Source: Rhizobium sp. RCAM05350 (GTDB taxonomy: Bacteria; Pseudomonadota; Alphaproteobacteria; Rhizobiales; Rhizobiaceae). From it: 64,000 bases of DNA. The translations under genes and the position numbers were made by a program. The notes under the pieces were generated by a model. That model was not told where the DNA came from. It made no database searches and saw only the letters and a program-made list of their open reading frames with translations. Below, piece after piece: positions 30,681 through 41,408 of the stretch (its first letter is position 1; each line of letters starts with the position of its first letter). The DNA lies in assembly GCA_024426085.1 (NCBI GenBank), contig CP087974.1:2294001-2358000 (forward strand), read 5' to 3'.

Positions 30681-30716
30681 AAAAAACCGGGCCGCTCACC
30701 GGAAGTGGCGGCCCGC
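30681..30716 (-). terminator. Rho-independent terminator or attenuator before the di-haem gene
   Basis: On the minus strand GGGCCGC...GCGGCCC is followed by TTTTTT and then, within a few bases, the ATG of the di-haem gene. It follows the first imelysin gene by about 10 bp. It may keep downstream genes at lower expression than the first imelysin. Confidence 0.7.
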
Positions 30717-30726
30717 CTTTGCTTTC

Positions 30727-32006
30727 TCATTGGAAGACAGCGTTAGGATTATCCAGGCTGTCGGAACCTTCAAGCTCGATCGTACCAAGTTCCAGCGACG
30801 CAATGACGCGCTCGACCGTCTTTGCCTGCGCAACGAGGCCATCGATGGCAGCCTGCACGACGGCATTGCCCTCGGCATTGCCTTCGCCGATCATCTGGTC
30901 GTATTTTTCCACTGTCTCGCCGCGCTTGGCCATGGCCTGCATCGCCGTGATGGTGGCCGCCAGCTTTTCCTTCATTTCCTTGTCGAGCGCCGGATCCTTG
31001 GCGGCAACCAGTTCGGACAGCGATGGGCCGGTCATCTTGGTACCGTCGACCTTGGTATAATCACCGAGATAGGCGGCCTGGATGCCGATCGCGTCATGCA
31101 GATGCGAGTTGTAGGTATTGTCCGAGAAGCAATCATGCTCTTCTTCCGGATCGTGCAGCAAAAGGCCGAGCTTCATACGCTCGCCAGCCAGTTCGCCGTA
31201 AGACAGCGAGCCCATGCCGGTCAGGATCGCGCCGATGCCGGCCTTCGGGTCTGCTTCGACATTCTTGGTGGCAGCGCCATCCGGCGTCCAGTTGGCAACC
31301 ATCTCCTTGAGGTCGGACACGAGCAGGTCGCTCGCAGCCTTCAAGTAGGCGGCGCGGCGGTCGCAATTGCCGTTGGTGCAGGCCTTGGCGTCATAATCGG
31401 TATAGGGACGATTGCCGGCGCCCGGACCTGTGCCGTTGAGGTCCTGGCCCCAGAGCAGGAATTCGATGGCGTGGTAGCCGGTGGCTACGTTTGCCTGATA
31501 CCACCGGCTTCCTGCAGCGTACCTGCGAGGAATTCCGGCGTGATATTGGTGGCGTCCACGTCCTTGCCGTCGATCTTGATCGTCTTGTTGGCAATGACAT
31601 TGGCTGTGAACAGCGCGTTCTCATCGCTTTCGGTGCCATAGCTCGGATCGACATAATCGATCAGGCCTTCGTCCAGTGGCCAGGCGTTGACCTTGCCTTC
31701 CCACTCGTCGACGATCGGGTTGCCGAAACGATAGACTTCAGTTTCCTGATAGGGATTACGGGCGGCAAGCCAAGCTTCGCGGGCTGCCTTCAGCGTCGCT
31801 TCGCTCGGTGTAGCGATCAGCGCGTCGACGGCCTTGTCGAGCGCTTCGGCGGTCGAAAGAGCGTCCGAGAATTTAGCGTGAGCCACATCGGCATAGTGCT
31901 TGACGACTGCGGCAGCGTCGGTCGCGGCCTGCGCCGGCTGCAGCGCAAGCATCGAGGTTGCGGTGGCAAGCGCCAGCGCGGCGTTGCGAAGGAATGATTT
32001 GGGCAT
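30727..32006 (-). CDS. Imelysin family iron-regulated protein, first of the cluster (frameshifted)
   Basis: About 426 residues. Signal peptide MPKSFLRNAALALATATS ends at AQA. The imelysin GxHxxE motif is seen in NVATGYHAIEFLLWGQDLNG, just past a frame break near 31495. Flanking blocks include YRFGNPIVDEWEGKVNAWPL and EEEHDCFSDNTYNSHLHD. It leads the iron cluster: imelysin, di-haem protein, imelysin, (corA), DUF1513. An Irr-box-like sequence lies about 150 bp upstream. A periplasmic iron-binding role is inferred from the family. Confidence 0.87.
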
Positions 32007-32152
32007 GACCTCTCCTGGTATTTTCCGAATGAATTCGGTGTTCCCCACCGCCTGGCTCCGCCGGTCACGCAAGCCGCGCGGCCCGATAGATGGACGTGGC
32101 TATTCAGCCCGGTTTTCATGAACCAAAAGCAAACTTGTGTCAAAGTGTATAG

Positions 32153-32168
32153 TTTAGAATGTTTTCAA
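32153..32168. promoter_or_regulatory. Possible Irr iron-control element
   Basis: TTTAGAATGTTTTCAA resembles the rhizobial ICE box (TTTAGAA...TTCTAAA); the left half is exact and the right half has two changes. It lies upstream of the first imelysin gene, in the gap shared with rsmB. This fits iron control but is not proven. Confidence 0.4.
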
Positions 32169-32236
32169 TGTGGGACGTGGCAAAACGGCTCACCGCAGCA
32201 GCTGCGGCGAGCCCGATAAAAGCGTCTGAGAAGCAC

Positions 32237-33527
32237 TCAGCTTTTACGACCCATCAGGCAGAAGAAGAAGCCATCAGTATCGGTGGAAGCCGGCGTCAGC
32301 GTGACGGTCTTCATGTCTGCAGACCAAGGCTGTCTCTTGTCGGTGCCGAACAGGTCGGCCCAGGCGTCGGCAGCAGAGAGAATTTCAAACTCGGGATTGT
32401 CCTCGCAAAATGCGTAGACCTGCGCCTCGTTTTCCTCCGGCAGCACCGAACAGGTGACATAGATCAGGTGACCGCCGGGACGCACGAAAGATGCGGCGCC
32501 GGCCAGCGCTTCCTGTTGCTGGCCCAGCCGCTCCTCAAGGTTTTTCTGTGTCAGCCGCCACTTGGTGTCCGGGCGGCGGCGCCACGTGCCGGTGCCGGTG
32601 CAAGGTGCATCGACGAGGACCCGGTCGAACTTGCCGGTGAACGGCTTCAAGCCTTCCAGCCGGTCATGGACCTGGACATTGCGGGTGCCCGCGCGCTTGA
32701 GACGTTCGATGATCGGGGCCAGGCGCTTGCGGTCGGTATCATAGGCATGGATCTGGCCCTTGTTGTTCATGGCCGCCGCCATAGCCAACGTCTTGCCGCC
32801 GCCACCGGCGCAATAGTCGAGAATCTGGTCCCCTTCCTTCGGCATGACGAGATCGGCAACGATCTGCGAGCCTTCGTCCTGAACCTCGAACCAGCCCTTC
32901 TCGAAGGAGATTTCAGCGGTGACGTTGGGAAGGCGCGAGGCGCCCTCACCTGCTTTGACACGGATGCCGTTGCGAGCAATCGCCGCCGGCTCGACGCCGC
33001 TGCGATCCAGCGCCTTCAAAACCTTGTCGCGGGTCGCCTTCAAAGTGTTGACCCGCAGGTCGAGTGCCGGACGGCCGGCAAGGGCCTGCGCTTCTTCAAG
33101 CCAGTCTTCGTCGAAGTTTTCTTCAAAGGACGGCTGGACCCATTCGGGGATATCGCCCTGAACGTGCAGCGGAGCATCTTCGAGCTTGCGGCTGGCAAAG
33201 GCGGCGGTCATCTCGGCTGTCAGGGGCTCAGGCGCGAACTTGTCGCCATCCAGTTCAGCGGCCAACTGCTCAGGGCGAAACGCCCCACTGCCGGAACATG
33301 ACGGCGTGGCCCAGCGCCGTGGCGCTGTCGCTATCCATCAGATAGGCATGCGAGAGTTTCATGCGCAGCGCGTCATAAACGATATTGCCGATTGTGGCAC
33401 GATCGCCGGACCCGGCGAAACGATGTGCCAGCCCCCAATCCTTGAGGGCATCGGCAACGGGACGCTTGCGCGTTTCGATATCGGCAAGAACCTCAATGGC
33501 TCCGGCGAGCCTGCCACCCAGTCGCAT
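32237..33527 (-). CDS. rsmB: RsmB/Fmu-family rRNA (cytosine-5) methyltransferase (frameshifted)
   Basis: About 429 residues. The NusB-like N-terminus starts MRLGGRLAGAIEVLADIETR. The SAM-binding motif is ILDYCAGGGGKTLAMAAAMN. The two catalytic cysteines are in VDAPCTGTGTWRRRPD and IYVTCSVLPEEN. The frame breaks near 33285. It targets 16S rRNA C967 by family assignment, though rhizobial paralogues of this group may have other rRNA targets. A small hairpin sits just past the stop. Confidence 0.88.
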
Positions 33528-33710
33528 CTTTCAAACTCCATTTTCCGCCGTGGTAGCGGTGATGGCCGTCAAGAGCAAGCCGCGAGGCACGAGCGTATGA
33601 CGAATGCTGACCAGATGGGAGGCTGTGGATCCAGACCGGAAGGCAATATCTTCCCGGTGGACCCGTATCAAATCCATCCGGAACAAATCCCGGACAGGGG
33701 CATTTTGTCG

Positions 33711-34112
33711 TCAGCTGACGACGCGATAACAGATGCTGGCAGTACCGGAGCTGATCATGCCGATATGGGAGGCGGCAGCCTTGGAGAGGTCGATTACGCG
33801 GCCGCGAATGAAGGGGCCACGATCATTGATGCGAACGACGACAGTCTTGCCGTTGCGCTTGTTGGTAACAGCAACCTTGGTGCCGAACTTGAGATTGCGG
33901 TGAGCGGCCGTGAGATATTTGGCGTTCATCCGCTCGCCGGACGCAGTGCGCGACGTCAGAGCGTACCAGGATGCGCCGCCGCAATTGCCGCGCTTGGCCT
34001 GGCTCGCCTTGGCCTGGCTTGGCGCCGCCTGGCTTGGTGTCACCGCTGTAAAAGTTGCCCCCAAGGCAAAAGCTGCTGCTAAAGCAGCAGATGTTAATTT
34101 CATCTTGATCAA
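33711..34112 (-). CDS. rlpA: RlpA-like septal ring lytic transglycosylase domain protein
   Basis: An intact 133-residue secreted protein. Signal peptide with [18 protein letters not shown] ends near SQA, followed by an Ala/Lys/Gln-rich linker. The double-psi beta-barrel core is [31 protein letters not shown] and [20 protein letters not shown]. It is shorter than classic RlpA and has no SPOR domain. It probably acts on peptidoglycan, though catalytic activity is not certain for short forms. Confidence 0.85.
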   Translation of the reverse strand: MIKMKLTSAALAAAFALGATFTAVTPSQAAPSQAKASQAKRGNCGGASWYALTSRTASGERMNAKYLTAAHRNLKFGTKVAVTNKRNGKTVVVRINDRGPFIRGRVIDLSKAAASHIGMISSGTASICYRVVS

Positions 34113-34569
34113 AAAGATGACCCCTTCGCTTGAAATTTAGTTAAACCTTACGAAGGCTTGCGTTGTCGGGGGAAAAATGGCGAAAACGTGCTTCAACCTT
34201 TAACGTTGCATTAGGAACTATTGACGATCTACGAAAATTTAAAATTACGAAATTTTGAAATTCTGTCACAAAGCTGCAGAAATGCTTTGGATTCAGGCGT
34301 TACTCTGCCAGAGGCAGCTCGCGTCGCCGTGAACATCTATAGCCTCAAGAAAAAGGATTCAATTTTTTGAAATTGGCCAAATCCAGCCAATTTCGAAGCT
34401 AGAGAATCCAATATTCCCGCTATTGGTGTATGAATTTGGCGCCACCACAAAGCTTTTCTTGCCATCCCGATAGACAAAACAGGCCGCTTCAGAACGATAT
34501 TTGGCCACAATTAACGACATCTATCAGAAGCACGGCATATACTATCGGCAATATCCTTTACTTGAAAGA
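34113..34569. other. 457-bp non-coding, AT-rich gap
   Basis: No credible reading frame was seen on either strand. Base composition is clearly more AT-rich than the flanks, with many A and T runs between about 34200 and 34560. It must contain the rlpA promoter at its left side and lies downstream of the epimerase gene. A small RNA cannot be excluded. Confidence 0.5.
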
Positions 34570-35441
34570 TCAACCGCGCCAGTGACCGCCGCTCCATAAA
34601 TCCGCTAGCGAAATCCGATAGTCTGGGAAGCGGAAGACGAATCCGAGATCACACAGCCGTGTATTGGAAACGCGCTTGTTCTCTCCATAGAAAGACCGCG
34701 CCATCGGCGAGAGTTCAGCAGTTTCGAACGGCATTTCGGGAGGCGGCGCAACGCCCATCAGGCGGGCGGCCTCGGCCACGATATCCTGCGGCGGCGCCGG
34801 TTCATGATCGGTGACATTGAAGATGCCGCCAATCGACCGCCCGGAGAGAAAGACGGCGGCGCCGGCAATATCCTCGACCCGGATGCGGTTGAAGACCTGA
34901 TTGGGCTTGATCAGGCGGCGCGCCGTTCCGGCAGCAAGATTGCAGAATGCGTTGCGGCCGGGACCATAGATACCGGAGAGCCGCAGCACTGCGACGGGAA
35001 TATTGCTGGCCTCGCCGAAGGCTAGCCACGCCTTTTCGAGGCAACACGCTCGACGGAACGAGCGGAAACGGGTTCCAGGGACGCTTCTTCGGTCACCCAG
35101 GCGCCGCCATGATCGCCATAGACGCCAACGGTCGAGAGATAGGCTGCCCATTTGAGGTTCGGCATCAATTCGGCAAGCGCCGGTGTGACCGGCCGCATCA
35201 TCGGGTCGCCATCACGGCCCGGCGCAATCGACTGGATGAGATGCGTCGTGCGTTTCATGGCTACGGCAAGGTCCGGCGAGATCGTCGTGCCGTCATAGAC
35301 CAGCGCATCAATGCCCAGCGCGCTGAGGCCGGCCAGCTTGTCCTCGGAGCGAGTCGTTCCCGTGACCGATTGCGCCAGCGGCAAAAAGGCCTTGGCAATC
35401 GCCGAGCCGGAGAAACCCGCACCCAAGATCAAAACATGCAT
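34570..35441 (-). CDS. NAD(P)-dependent epimerase/SDR-like protein, YeeZ type (frameshifted)
   Basis: About 290 residues. The Rossmann start is MHVLILGAGFSGSAIAKAFL, and STVGVYGDHGGAWV carries the Tyr-region typical of extended SDRs of the YeeZ type. After a frame break near 35040 it continues with VLRLSGIYGPGRNAFCNLAA and IFNVTDHEPAPPQDIVAEAA. Its ATG overlaps the queG stop (TGATG). The function is unknown. Confidence 0.78.
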
Positions 35442-36602
35442 CAGACAACTCCTGCCAGTTTCCATTCGGCGATAACCTCGGAATCGGTCTCGCCTTGCCG
35501 TCTTGCCGCAAAATTCGAGAAATCGCCAGCCGTCATCAGCCGCGACAGCGCCCAGACGGCCATGCCCCTGCACCGTCGCCGACGGATCGGCTGACAGGGT
35601 GAGACAGAGATCGATCAGTCCGGTCTCACCGGAATTTCCGGCAGCGATCAGACAGTTGCGGACAAACCGGTCGCGGCCGATGCGCTTGACCGGAGAGCCG
35701 GAAAAGAACGTGCGAAACGTGGGATCATCAAGCGTCAGCAGAAACGACAGCGGCGGCTCCTTCAGATCCTCGCGCGCCTTCAGCTTCATCTCGGAGGCTG
35801 CGGCTGCAAACTTGTTCCAGGGACAGGCCGAAAGACAGTCGTCACAGCCATAGATGCGGTTGCCGATGCTGGGACGAATGGCAGGATCGATCGGACCTTT
35901 ATGTTCGATCGTCAGGTAGGAAATGCAGCGGCGCGCATCGATCCGGTAGGGCGCCGGAAACGCATCCGTTGGGCAGGCGTCGAGACAGGCGCGGCAGGAA
36001 CCGCAATGATCCCGCTCCGGCGCGTCGATCGAAAGGTCGGCCGTGGTGAACAGGCTGCCGAGAAACAGCCAGGAGCCGAATTCACGGCTGACGAGATTGG
36101 TGTGCTTGCCCTGCCAGCCGAGGCCAGCCTGCTCGGCGAGCGGCTTTTCCATCACCGGGGCAGTATCGACAAAAACCTTGACGTCCTCGCCTGCCCTTGC
36201 AGCAAACCGGGTTGCCACTTCTTTCAGCTTGCCCTTGATCACATCGTGATAATCGCGATTGCGGGCATAGACGGAGATGGTGCCGAGTTCCGGCCTGTCG
36301 AGAATATAGCGCGGATCTTCGTCCGGCCCGTAGTTCATGCCGAACAGCACAACGGAGCGCACATCGCTCCAGAGGACGCGGGGATCGGCCCGGCGGTCGG
36401 CCGTGTCGGCCATCCAATCCATCGTACCGTGAAATCCTTCGGCGAGAAAATCGGCGAGCCGTTCCGGCGCCTGCGGGATGGAATCGGGCAGCGTCACCCG
36501 GCAGACGTCGAAACCCTTATCGCGGGCCTCGTCCTTCAGGAAGCTGGTGAGCGTCCGGCGCCTCCTGTCATGCTTCTCCTCAAGGAGCGCATTGCCGGGC
36601 AC
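35441..36602 (-). CDS. queG: Epoxyqueuosine reductase QueG (frameshifted near the end)
   Basis: The last enzyme of queuosine synthesis, cobalamin-dependent with two [4Fe-4S] clusters. The cluster motifs are CGSCRACLDACPTDAFPAP and CDDCLSACPWNKFAAA. Before them, APVMEKPLAEQAGLGWQGKH is the cobalamin-site region. The start is GTG at 36602 with a perfect AAGGAG site 6 bases upstream. A frame break near 35560 makes the raw frame run on into the next gene, mimicking a fusion. The true end WKLAGVV stops at 35441. About 387 residues. Confidence 0.92.
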
Positions 36603-36612
36603 GAGACGCTCC

Positions 36613-37304
36613 TTAAAAATCGAGATCGGCGTAATGGGAAACGGGCGTAACCCCGCGGACGCGTTCGGCAAGCAACGGACGGAAGGAGGGCCGTGACTTC
36701 AGCCGCTGATACCAGTCCTTGACAGCAGGCGCTTCCGTCCAGTCGATCTCACCGAGATAATCCAGCACCGAGACGGCAGCTGCGGCGGCAAGATCGGCAT
36801 AGGACAGCCGGTCGCCGGCCAGATAGGTGCGCGAGCCCGCAAGCCATCCCAGGTATTTCAGGTGCTGGCGGATATTGGAGCGCGACGTGCGCAGCATTTT
36901 CGAGTCCGGGGCGCCGCCGCCCTGATCCGGCGTCATCTGCAGCTTGAAGATACGCTCGCGCACTAAGGGCCGCGTCACGTCGGCTTCCATCTTCTGCAGG
37001 AACCATTCGACCAGCCGGCGGATTTCCGCGCGCTGGAAGGGGTCCTCGGCTAGGAGACGGCGATCGCGCTTCAGCACGCCATGGGTCTCATCGACATATT
37101 CGGAAATGACCATCGCACCACAGAGCGCCCGCATGCTGTCATCGACGTAAACCGGCAACGTGCCAGCCGGATTGAGCGTCAGGAAATCGTGCGCTTCTCC
37201 CAGGGCTGTTCCTCTGCCAGTTCCGTCTGATAGCCGTATTCCGACAGGATCAGGCGGACGAACCGGGAGGATGTGGACATCGGGTGGTGATAAAGTGTCG
37301 GCAT
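36613..37304 (-). CDS. Glutathione S-transferase family protein (frameshifted)
   Basis: About 230 residues. The N-terminal domain is MPTLYHHPMSTSSRFVRLIL, with Ser at the usual catalytic position, then LTLNPAGTLPVYVDD after a frame break near 37190. The C-terminal helical domain contains YLAGDRLSYADLAAAAAVSV, the N-capping and hydrophobic-staple motif of GSTs. It ends 10 bp before queG, suggesting one transcript. The substrate is unknown. Confidence 0.85.
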
Positions 37305-37482
37305 AAGCTATCGGGTTTCGTCAGTTCGGTTGGGAGGGGACGGTTTTGTCGTGGCGGTTTCGTCTGGCCACGCAGCGTTAGAAAAAGCTATAGGAACTTG
37401 CTGCCGCAAACACAAGCGAATCAGCCAATGCCCTTCGTTGGCCCCAGAGCCTAACCTCCAATGCTTCAGGGATGCTTAATTC

Positions 37483-38290
37483 ATGGCCGATCAATCGATC
37501 ATCAGTGCGCTTATCCTTGGCCTTATCGAAGGCCTGACCGAATTCATTCCCGTATCGTCAACTGGCCATGTGCTGCTTGCCGGGCATTTCCTCGGGTTCA
37601 AGTCACCCGGCAACACCTTTGCTGTCCTCATCCAGCTCGGTGCGATCCTTGCCATTCTGCTGGTTTATTTCCAGCGCCTCGTGTCCATCGCACTCGCCTT
37701 GCCGTCGCGTCCGAAAGCGCGGCAATTCGTCCTGTCGATCCTTCTCGCGTTTCTGCCGGCTGCCGTCATCGGCGCCTTTGCGCATGATTTCATCAAGAGC
37801 GTGCTGTTCTGAAACGCCGATGCTGATTTGCATCGTGCTGATCGTCGGCGGTGTCATTCTCTATGTTATCGACCGCCTGCCTTTGACGCCAAAATATCAC
37901 GACGTCATGGATTATCCCCCGTCGCTTGCCCTCAAGATCGGTCTTTTCCAGTGCCTGGCCATGATCCCCGGCACCTCCCGTTCGGGAGCAACCATCGCCG
38001 GCGCCCTGCTGATGGGAACCGACAAGCGCTCCGCAGCGGAATTCTCGTTCTTCCTGGCGATGCCGACAATGCTCGGCGCCTTCACGCTCGATCTCTACAA
38101 GAACCGGGATGCCTTGAACTTCAATGACGCCTCGCTGATCGCCGTCGGCTTCGTCGCCGCTTTTGTCTCGGCCCTGCTGGTCGTGCGCTCGCTTTTGAAC
38201 TTCGTCTCGAACCGGGGATTTGCGCCGTTTGCCGTCTGGCGCATCGTCGTCGGCACCGCAGGCCTTATCGGACTCTGGCTGCTGGGTTGA
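37483..38290 (+). CDS. uppP: Undecaprenyl-diphosphatase UppP/BacA (frameshifted)
   Basis: An integral membrane enzyme that recycles the cell-wall lipid carrier and can give bacitracin resistance. The two catalytic blocks are [14 protein letters not shown] near the N-terminus and [19 protein letters not shown] in the middle. About 269 residues with eight hydrophobic segments. One extra T at about 37810 breaks the frame after SVLF. The start [16 protein letters not shown] is clear. A strong hairpin follows the gene. Confidence 0.93.
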
Positions 38291-38296
38291 GCTCAA

Positions 38297-38337
38297 TAAA
38301 AAACCGCATGCACCTCGTTGAAGAGGATGCATGCGGT
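38297..38337. terminator. Terminator between uppP and a small minus-strand gene
   Basis: AACCGCATGCA and TGCATGCGGTT form an 11-bp stem extended inward by CCTC/GAGG. The flanking A run (38297-38302) becomes a U run on the minus strand. It is a good terminator for the small gene at 38388 and may also stop uppP transcripts. Confidence 0.8.
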
Positions 38338-38387
38338 TCCTGGCCCCCGCCATAGTCTGTGCCGCCGTCTTGAGAAGGCGGAAAGTC

Positions 38388-38553
38388 TTACTTGCCGGCG
38401 AGCGTGTCGATCGACGCCGTCGTGCAGGGATCGACGCCATAAGCCGGCGCGCAACCGCTGTGATTGCTGGCGACCGTCTTCGGCGCAGCGAAGGATCCAG
38501 CCAGGACGATAAGTGCCTGCGCACGCAAAGAAAATCGCGATCGACTTGCCCAT
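38388..38553 (-). CDS. Small secreted protein with two cysteines (frameshifted)
   Basis: About 55 residues. MGKSIAIFFACA starts it; after a one-base break near 38510 it continues ALIVLAGSFAAPKTVASNHS and GCAPAYGVDPCTTASIDTLA, ending GK at 38388. A hydrophobic N-terminus and two Cys in the mature part suggest an exported, possibly disulphide-bonded peptide. I recognise similar short rhizobial proteins but know no function. It has its own terminator. Confidence 0.55.
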
Positions 38554-38736
38554 AAAAAGTATGCCTCTCAAGATGATGTGACGGTGCCGGTCGTCCTTGA
38601 AACGAACGATTAGGCGCGGCTGCTGTCTATGCGCTGGAACTGTCGTTATCAATATCGATACATGTTGAATCGACGGTAAAGACCAATCGCTTTTTGAGTG
38701 AGGCAGAACTGCAACGTTTTATTCTGCAACGGTCAA

Positions 38737-38765
38737 AAAAACCGCCGGTGGGTACCGGCGGTTTT
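38737..38765. terminator. Bidirectional terminator downstream of the NDUFA9-like gene
   Basis: ACCGCCGGT and ACCGGCGGT form a perfect stem with a 4-base loop, flanked by an A run on the left and TTTT on the right. It lies about 40 bp after the minus-strand gene stop at 38802. Confidence 0.8.
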
Positions 38766-38801
38766 GATTGCAACCCAAATTCAATCCAGGTGGCGGTGCG
38801 C

Positions 38802-39783
38802 TCAGGCGGCGCCGCCGGACTGGGTGTACTGTCCCTGCGGACGATAGCGCACCATGTAGGACGGCAATACCGCTTCGACCGAGGTTGGCTCGATACCGAA
38901 GGCCTGCAGCGTTCTTCCCTCGGTCTGCGCCGCATTGGTGACGACGTTGTCGCGCCTCAGTAGCGTGACCTGGTCAGGCGTCAGCGGCGGCGCGACGAAG
39001 GGCACCATCGAGGCAACGGAACCGATCATGGAGGCAATACCGAAGGGAATCGGCAGCAGCGTGCGCTTGCGGTCAATAATCTTCAGCATGATCTCGAGAC
39101 AGTTCTTGAATGTGAGAACGTCCGGCCCGCCGAGTTCATACATCCGGCCCCTGGCGACTTTTCCCTCTACAGCTTTCGCAACCGCTTCGGCGACATCTGT
39201 CACGTAGACCGGCTGAAACGCCATGTTGCCGCCGCCGATCAGCGGCAGGACCGGCGAGAAACGTGCCATTTCGGCAAATTTGTTGAAGAAACCGTCTTCC
39301 GGACCGAAGATGATCGACGGCCGCAGGATGATCGCTTCAGGAACCGTCTCCAGGATTGCCTTTTCCGCGCGGCCCTTGCTGCGGGCATAAATCGATTCGG
39401 CATTGGCATCGGCGCCGATGGCGGAAATATGGGTGAGCGTCGCACCGACACCGCGAGCAGCTTCAGCCACGGCGCGAGCGCCAAAATCCTGGACCGAGAT
39501 CGAATGTGTTGCGCCCGGCCTCGAACAGGATGCCGACGCAGTTGACGACGTGATCGGAGCCGTGAACGGCGGCATCAACCGATTTGCGGTAGCGCAGGTT
39601 GGCCTGAACGAAGGAAATCTGCCCGACATTGCCCAAAGGCTGCAGGAAACCTGCCGGATCCGGGCGGCGAACAGCGACGCGAATGCGAAATCCGCGCTTG
39701 GCCAAGGCCCGCACGACGTGCCTACCGACGAATCCGGACCCGCCGAAAACAGTGACGAGCGGCGGGAGATTGGACAAGGTCAT
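38802..39783 (-). CDS. NAD(P)-binding protein, complex I NDUFA9-like family (frameshifted)
   Basis: About 327 residues of an atypical short-chain dehydrogenase. The Rossmann motif is LVTVFGGSGFVGRHVVRALA. After a break near 39500 it continues VGATLTHISAIGADANAES, YARSKGRAEKAILE with the YxxxK pair, and AIILRPSIIFGPEDGFFNKF. Mitochondrial NDUFA9 is its closest known relative in alphaproteobacteria. Whether it attaches to complex I in bacteria is not established. Confidence 0.82.
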
Positions 39784-39904
39784 GGCACAGGCACTCCTGA
39801 TCTGCAGTATGGCGTATATGAGCTACATAGCTCAATCATCGGGCCACGGGAAGGCTTATCACCATGGCTTTCCTGCCACTTTCCGCCGCAGTTGCTGCAG
39901 CGCA

Positions 39905-40192
39905 TCAGACGCCTTCGACGACCACCATTTCCGCATCGGCACATTGCTGGCGGATGCCGGCGGCGATCTGGTATTCCGGAGAATTGTAGCAATCGATCGC
40001 CGCTTGCAGCGACGGGAATTCGATCACCACATTGCGGGCACGAACGTCACCCTCCAGACGCTGGAAGGCGCCACCACGCGCCAGGAAATTCGCGCCGTAT
40101 TTCTCGAACGCCGGCTTGGCGGCCGTGACGTAATCCTTGTAACGCTCGGCATCGCGGACATCGACCCGCGCAATCCAGTAACCCTTGACCAT
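39905..40192 (-). CDS. DUF1330 domain protein
   Basis: An intact 95-residue protein with a ferredoxin-like dimeric fold. It starts MVKGYWIARVDVRDAERYKD and contains NFLARGGAFQRLEGD and VVIEFPSLQAAIDCYNSPEY, which are hallmarks of the family. No enzymatic role is known. It stands alone between the NDUFA9-like gene and the divergent beta-helix gene. Confidence 0.87.
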   Translation of the reverse strand: MVKGYWIARVDVRDAERYKDYVTAAKPAFEKYGANFLARGGAFQRLEGDVRARNVVIEFPSLQAAIDCYNSPEYQIAAGIRQQCADAEMVVVEGV

Positions 40193-40343
40193 GGCAATCT
40201 CCTAAATTCGTTGCAATCCAGAATTGTCGCTTCAGCTTCTTCCGTCAAATCATTTGACCGGTCAAGATAAAGGAGGCTTCTCACGAGAGTACGACAGTTT
40301 CAAAACCAACGCTGAGAGCCAAACGGAATCTGGAAGACCAAGC

Positions 40344-41408
40344 ATGCTTGTCTACAAAAGAACTGCGGCAATATCCGGCGGGATTCTCGTGCTGGTCCTG
40401 TATCCTGGTGCGCCCGTCGCCAAGCCCATGCAGTGCAGCGCTGACGCCTATGCCACGATAAAAGCCCAGGCGACAAAACAGGATGCTAGCGTCGAGGTCC
40501 GCTGCAATCTGATCCTGTCGCCCGGCGACATCATCACCAAGCGCCTGATCTTCTCCGGCGCTTCGGCGTCCGGAGCGACGCTCGACTGCAAGGGCGCAAC
40601 GCTCGATGGCACGCGCGGTTCGATCAACTTCGGCAAGCCGACCGTGCTTATCCGCTCCATCAAATCCCAGAACGGCGGCTGGAGCGCGCCTTCGGGCATC
40701 GCAGTGCGCAACTGCGTGATCAAGGGTGCGCTTCGGCTGCAGGGGTTGGGCACCAACGGCCAGGCGAAGGACGTAAAGGCATCATCGCTGACTGCGAACC
40801 ATACTGCCTTTGCCCAGGCATCCGCGCCGTCACAGATTTCGCTGTCCAACCTGACATTCATCGCCGACGGCAGGGTGCCCCTCTACATCGGACCCGGCGT
40901 CACCGGTGTCCGGCTGGAAAAATCCACTCTGACGGGAGAGAGCAATGGCCCGGCGCTCTATCTCGACGCGGAGTCGGCCGAAAATACGATCACTAAAAAT
41001 CGTTTTGCGGTGACCAGCCGGCGCGAGCAGATCGCAATCGATGGCTCGGCCAAAAACGTGATCAGCGGAAATATCTTCGATGACCCTGTGAACGGCGGCA
41101 TTTTTCTCTATCGCAACTGCGGCGAAGGCGGGACGATCCGCCACCAGAAACCACAACACAACACGATTTCCGGCAACACATTCAAATACCGGATGGCATT
41201 CACGGCGAAGCCCGCCGTCTGGCTGAGTTCACGCAGCGGCGCCCAACGCTACTGTTTCCGTGATCCCGCGCATCCCTTCGGCAGCAGCCTCAGCTCCCAG
41301 GATTTTGCGCAGTTCAACACCGTGACAGGCAACCGCCTGATCGGCGGCGGTGCCTATCTTATTCGCAATTCCGACCCGAGCAACCAGATCGAAGACAATA
41401 GCAATTGA
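40344..41408 (+). CDS. Secreted right-handed beta-helix repeat protein
   Basis: A 354-residue exported protein. The N-terminus MLVYKRTAAISGGILVLVLY is a signal peptide, chosen over an upstream in-frame start at 40224. The body has repeated short strands with N and G turns, such as ENTITKNRFAV, KNVISGNIFDD, HNTISGNTFKY and FNTVTGNRLIG. This is the pectin-lyase-like parallel beta-helix pattern. It may bind or act on a polysaccharide, but no catalytic site is visible. The stop abuts the convergent pyrF stop. The gene is intact. Confidence 0.78.
   Translation: MLVYKRTAAISGGILVLVLYPGAPVAKPMQCSADAYATIKAQATKQDASVEVRCNLILSPGDIITKRLIFSGASASGATLDCKGATLDGTRGSINFGKPTVLIRSIKSQNGGWSAPSGIAVRNCVIKGALRLQGLGTNGQAKDVKASSLTANHTAFAQASAPSQISLSNLTFIADGRVPLYIGPGVTGVRLEKSTLTGESNGPALYLDAESAENTITKNRFAVTSRREQIAIDGSAKNVISGNIFDDPVNGGIFLYRNCGEGGTIRHQKPQHNTISGNTFKYRMAFTAKPAVWLSSRSGAQRYCFRDPAHPFGSSLSSQDFAQFNTVTGNRLIGGGAYLIRNSDPSNQIEDNSN

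Noticed and set aside
35022..36671. A single 549-residue QueG-epimerase fusion protein
   Set aside because: It arises from one frame break; the natural QueG tail and the separate ATG of the next gene are both visible.
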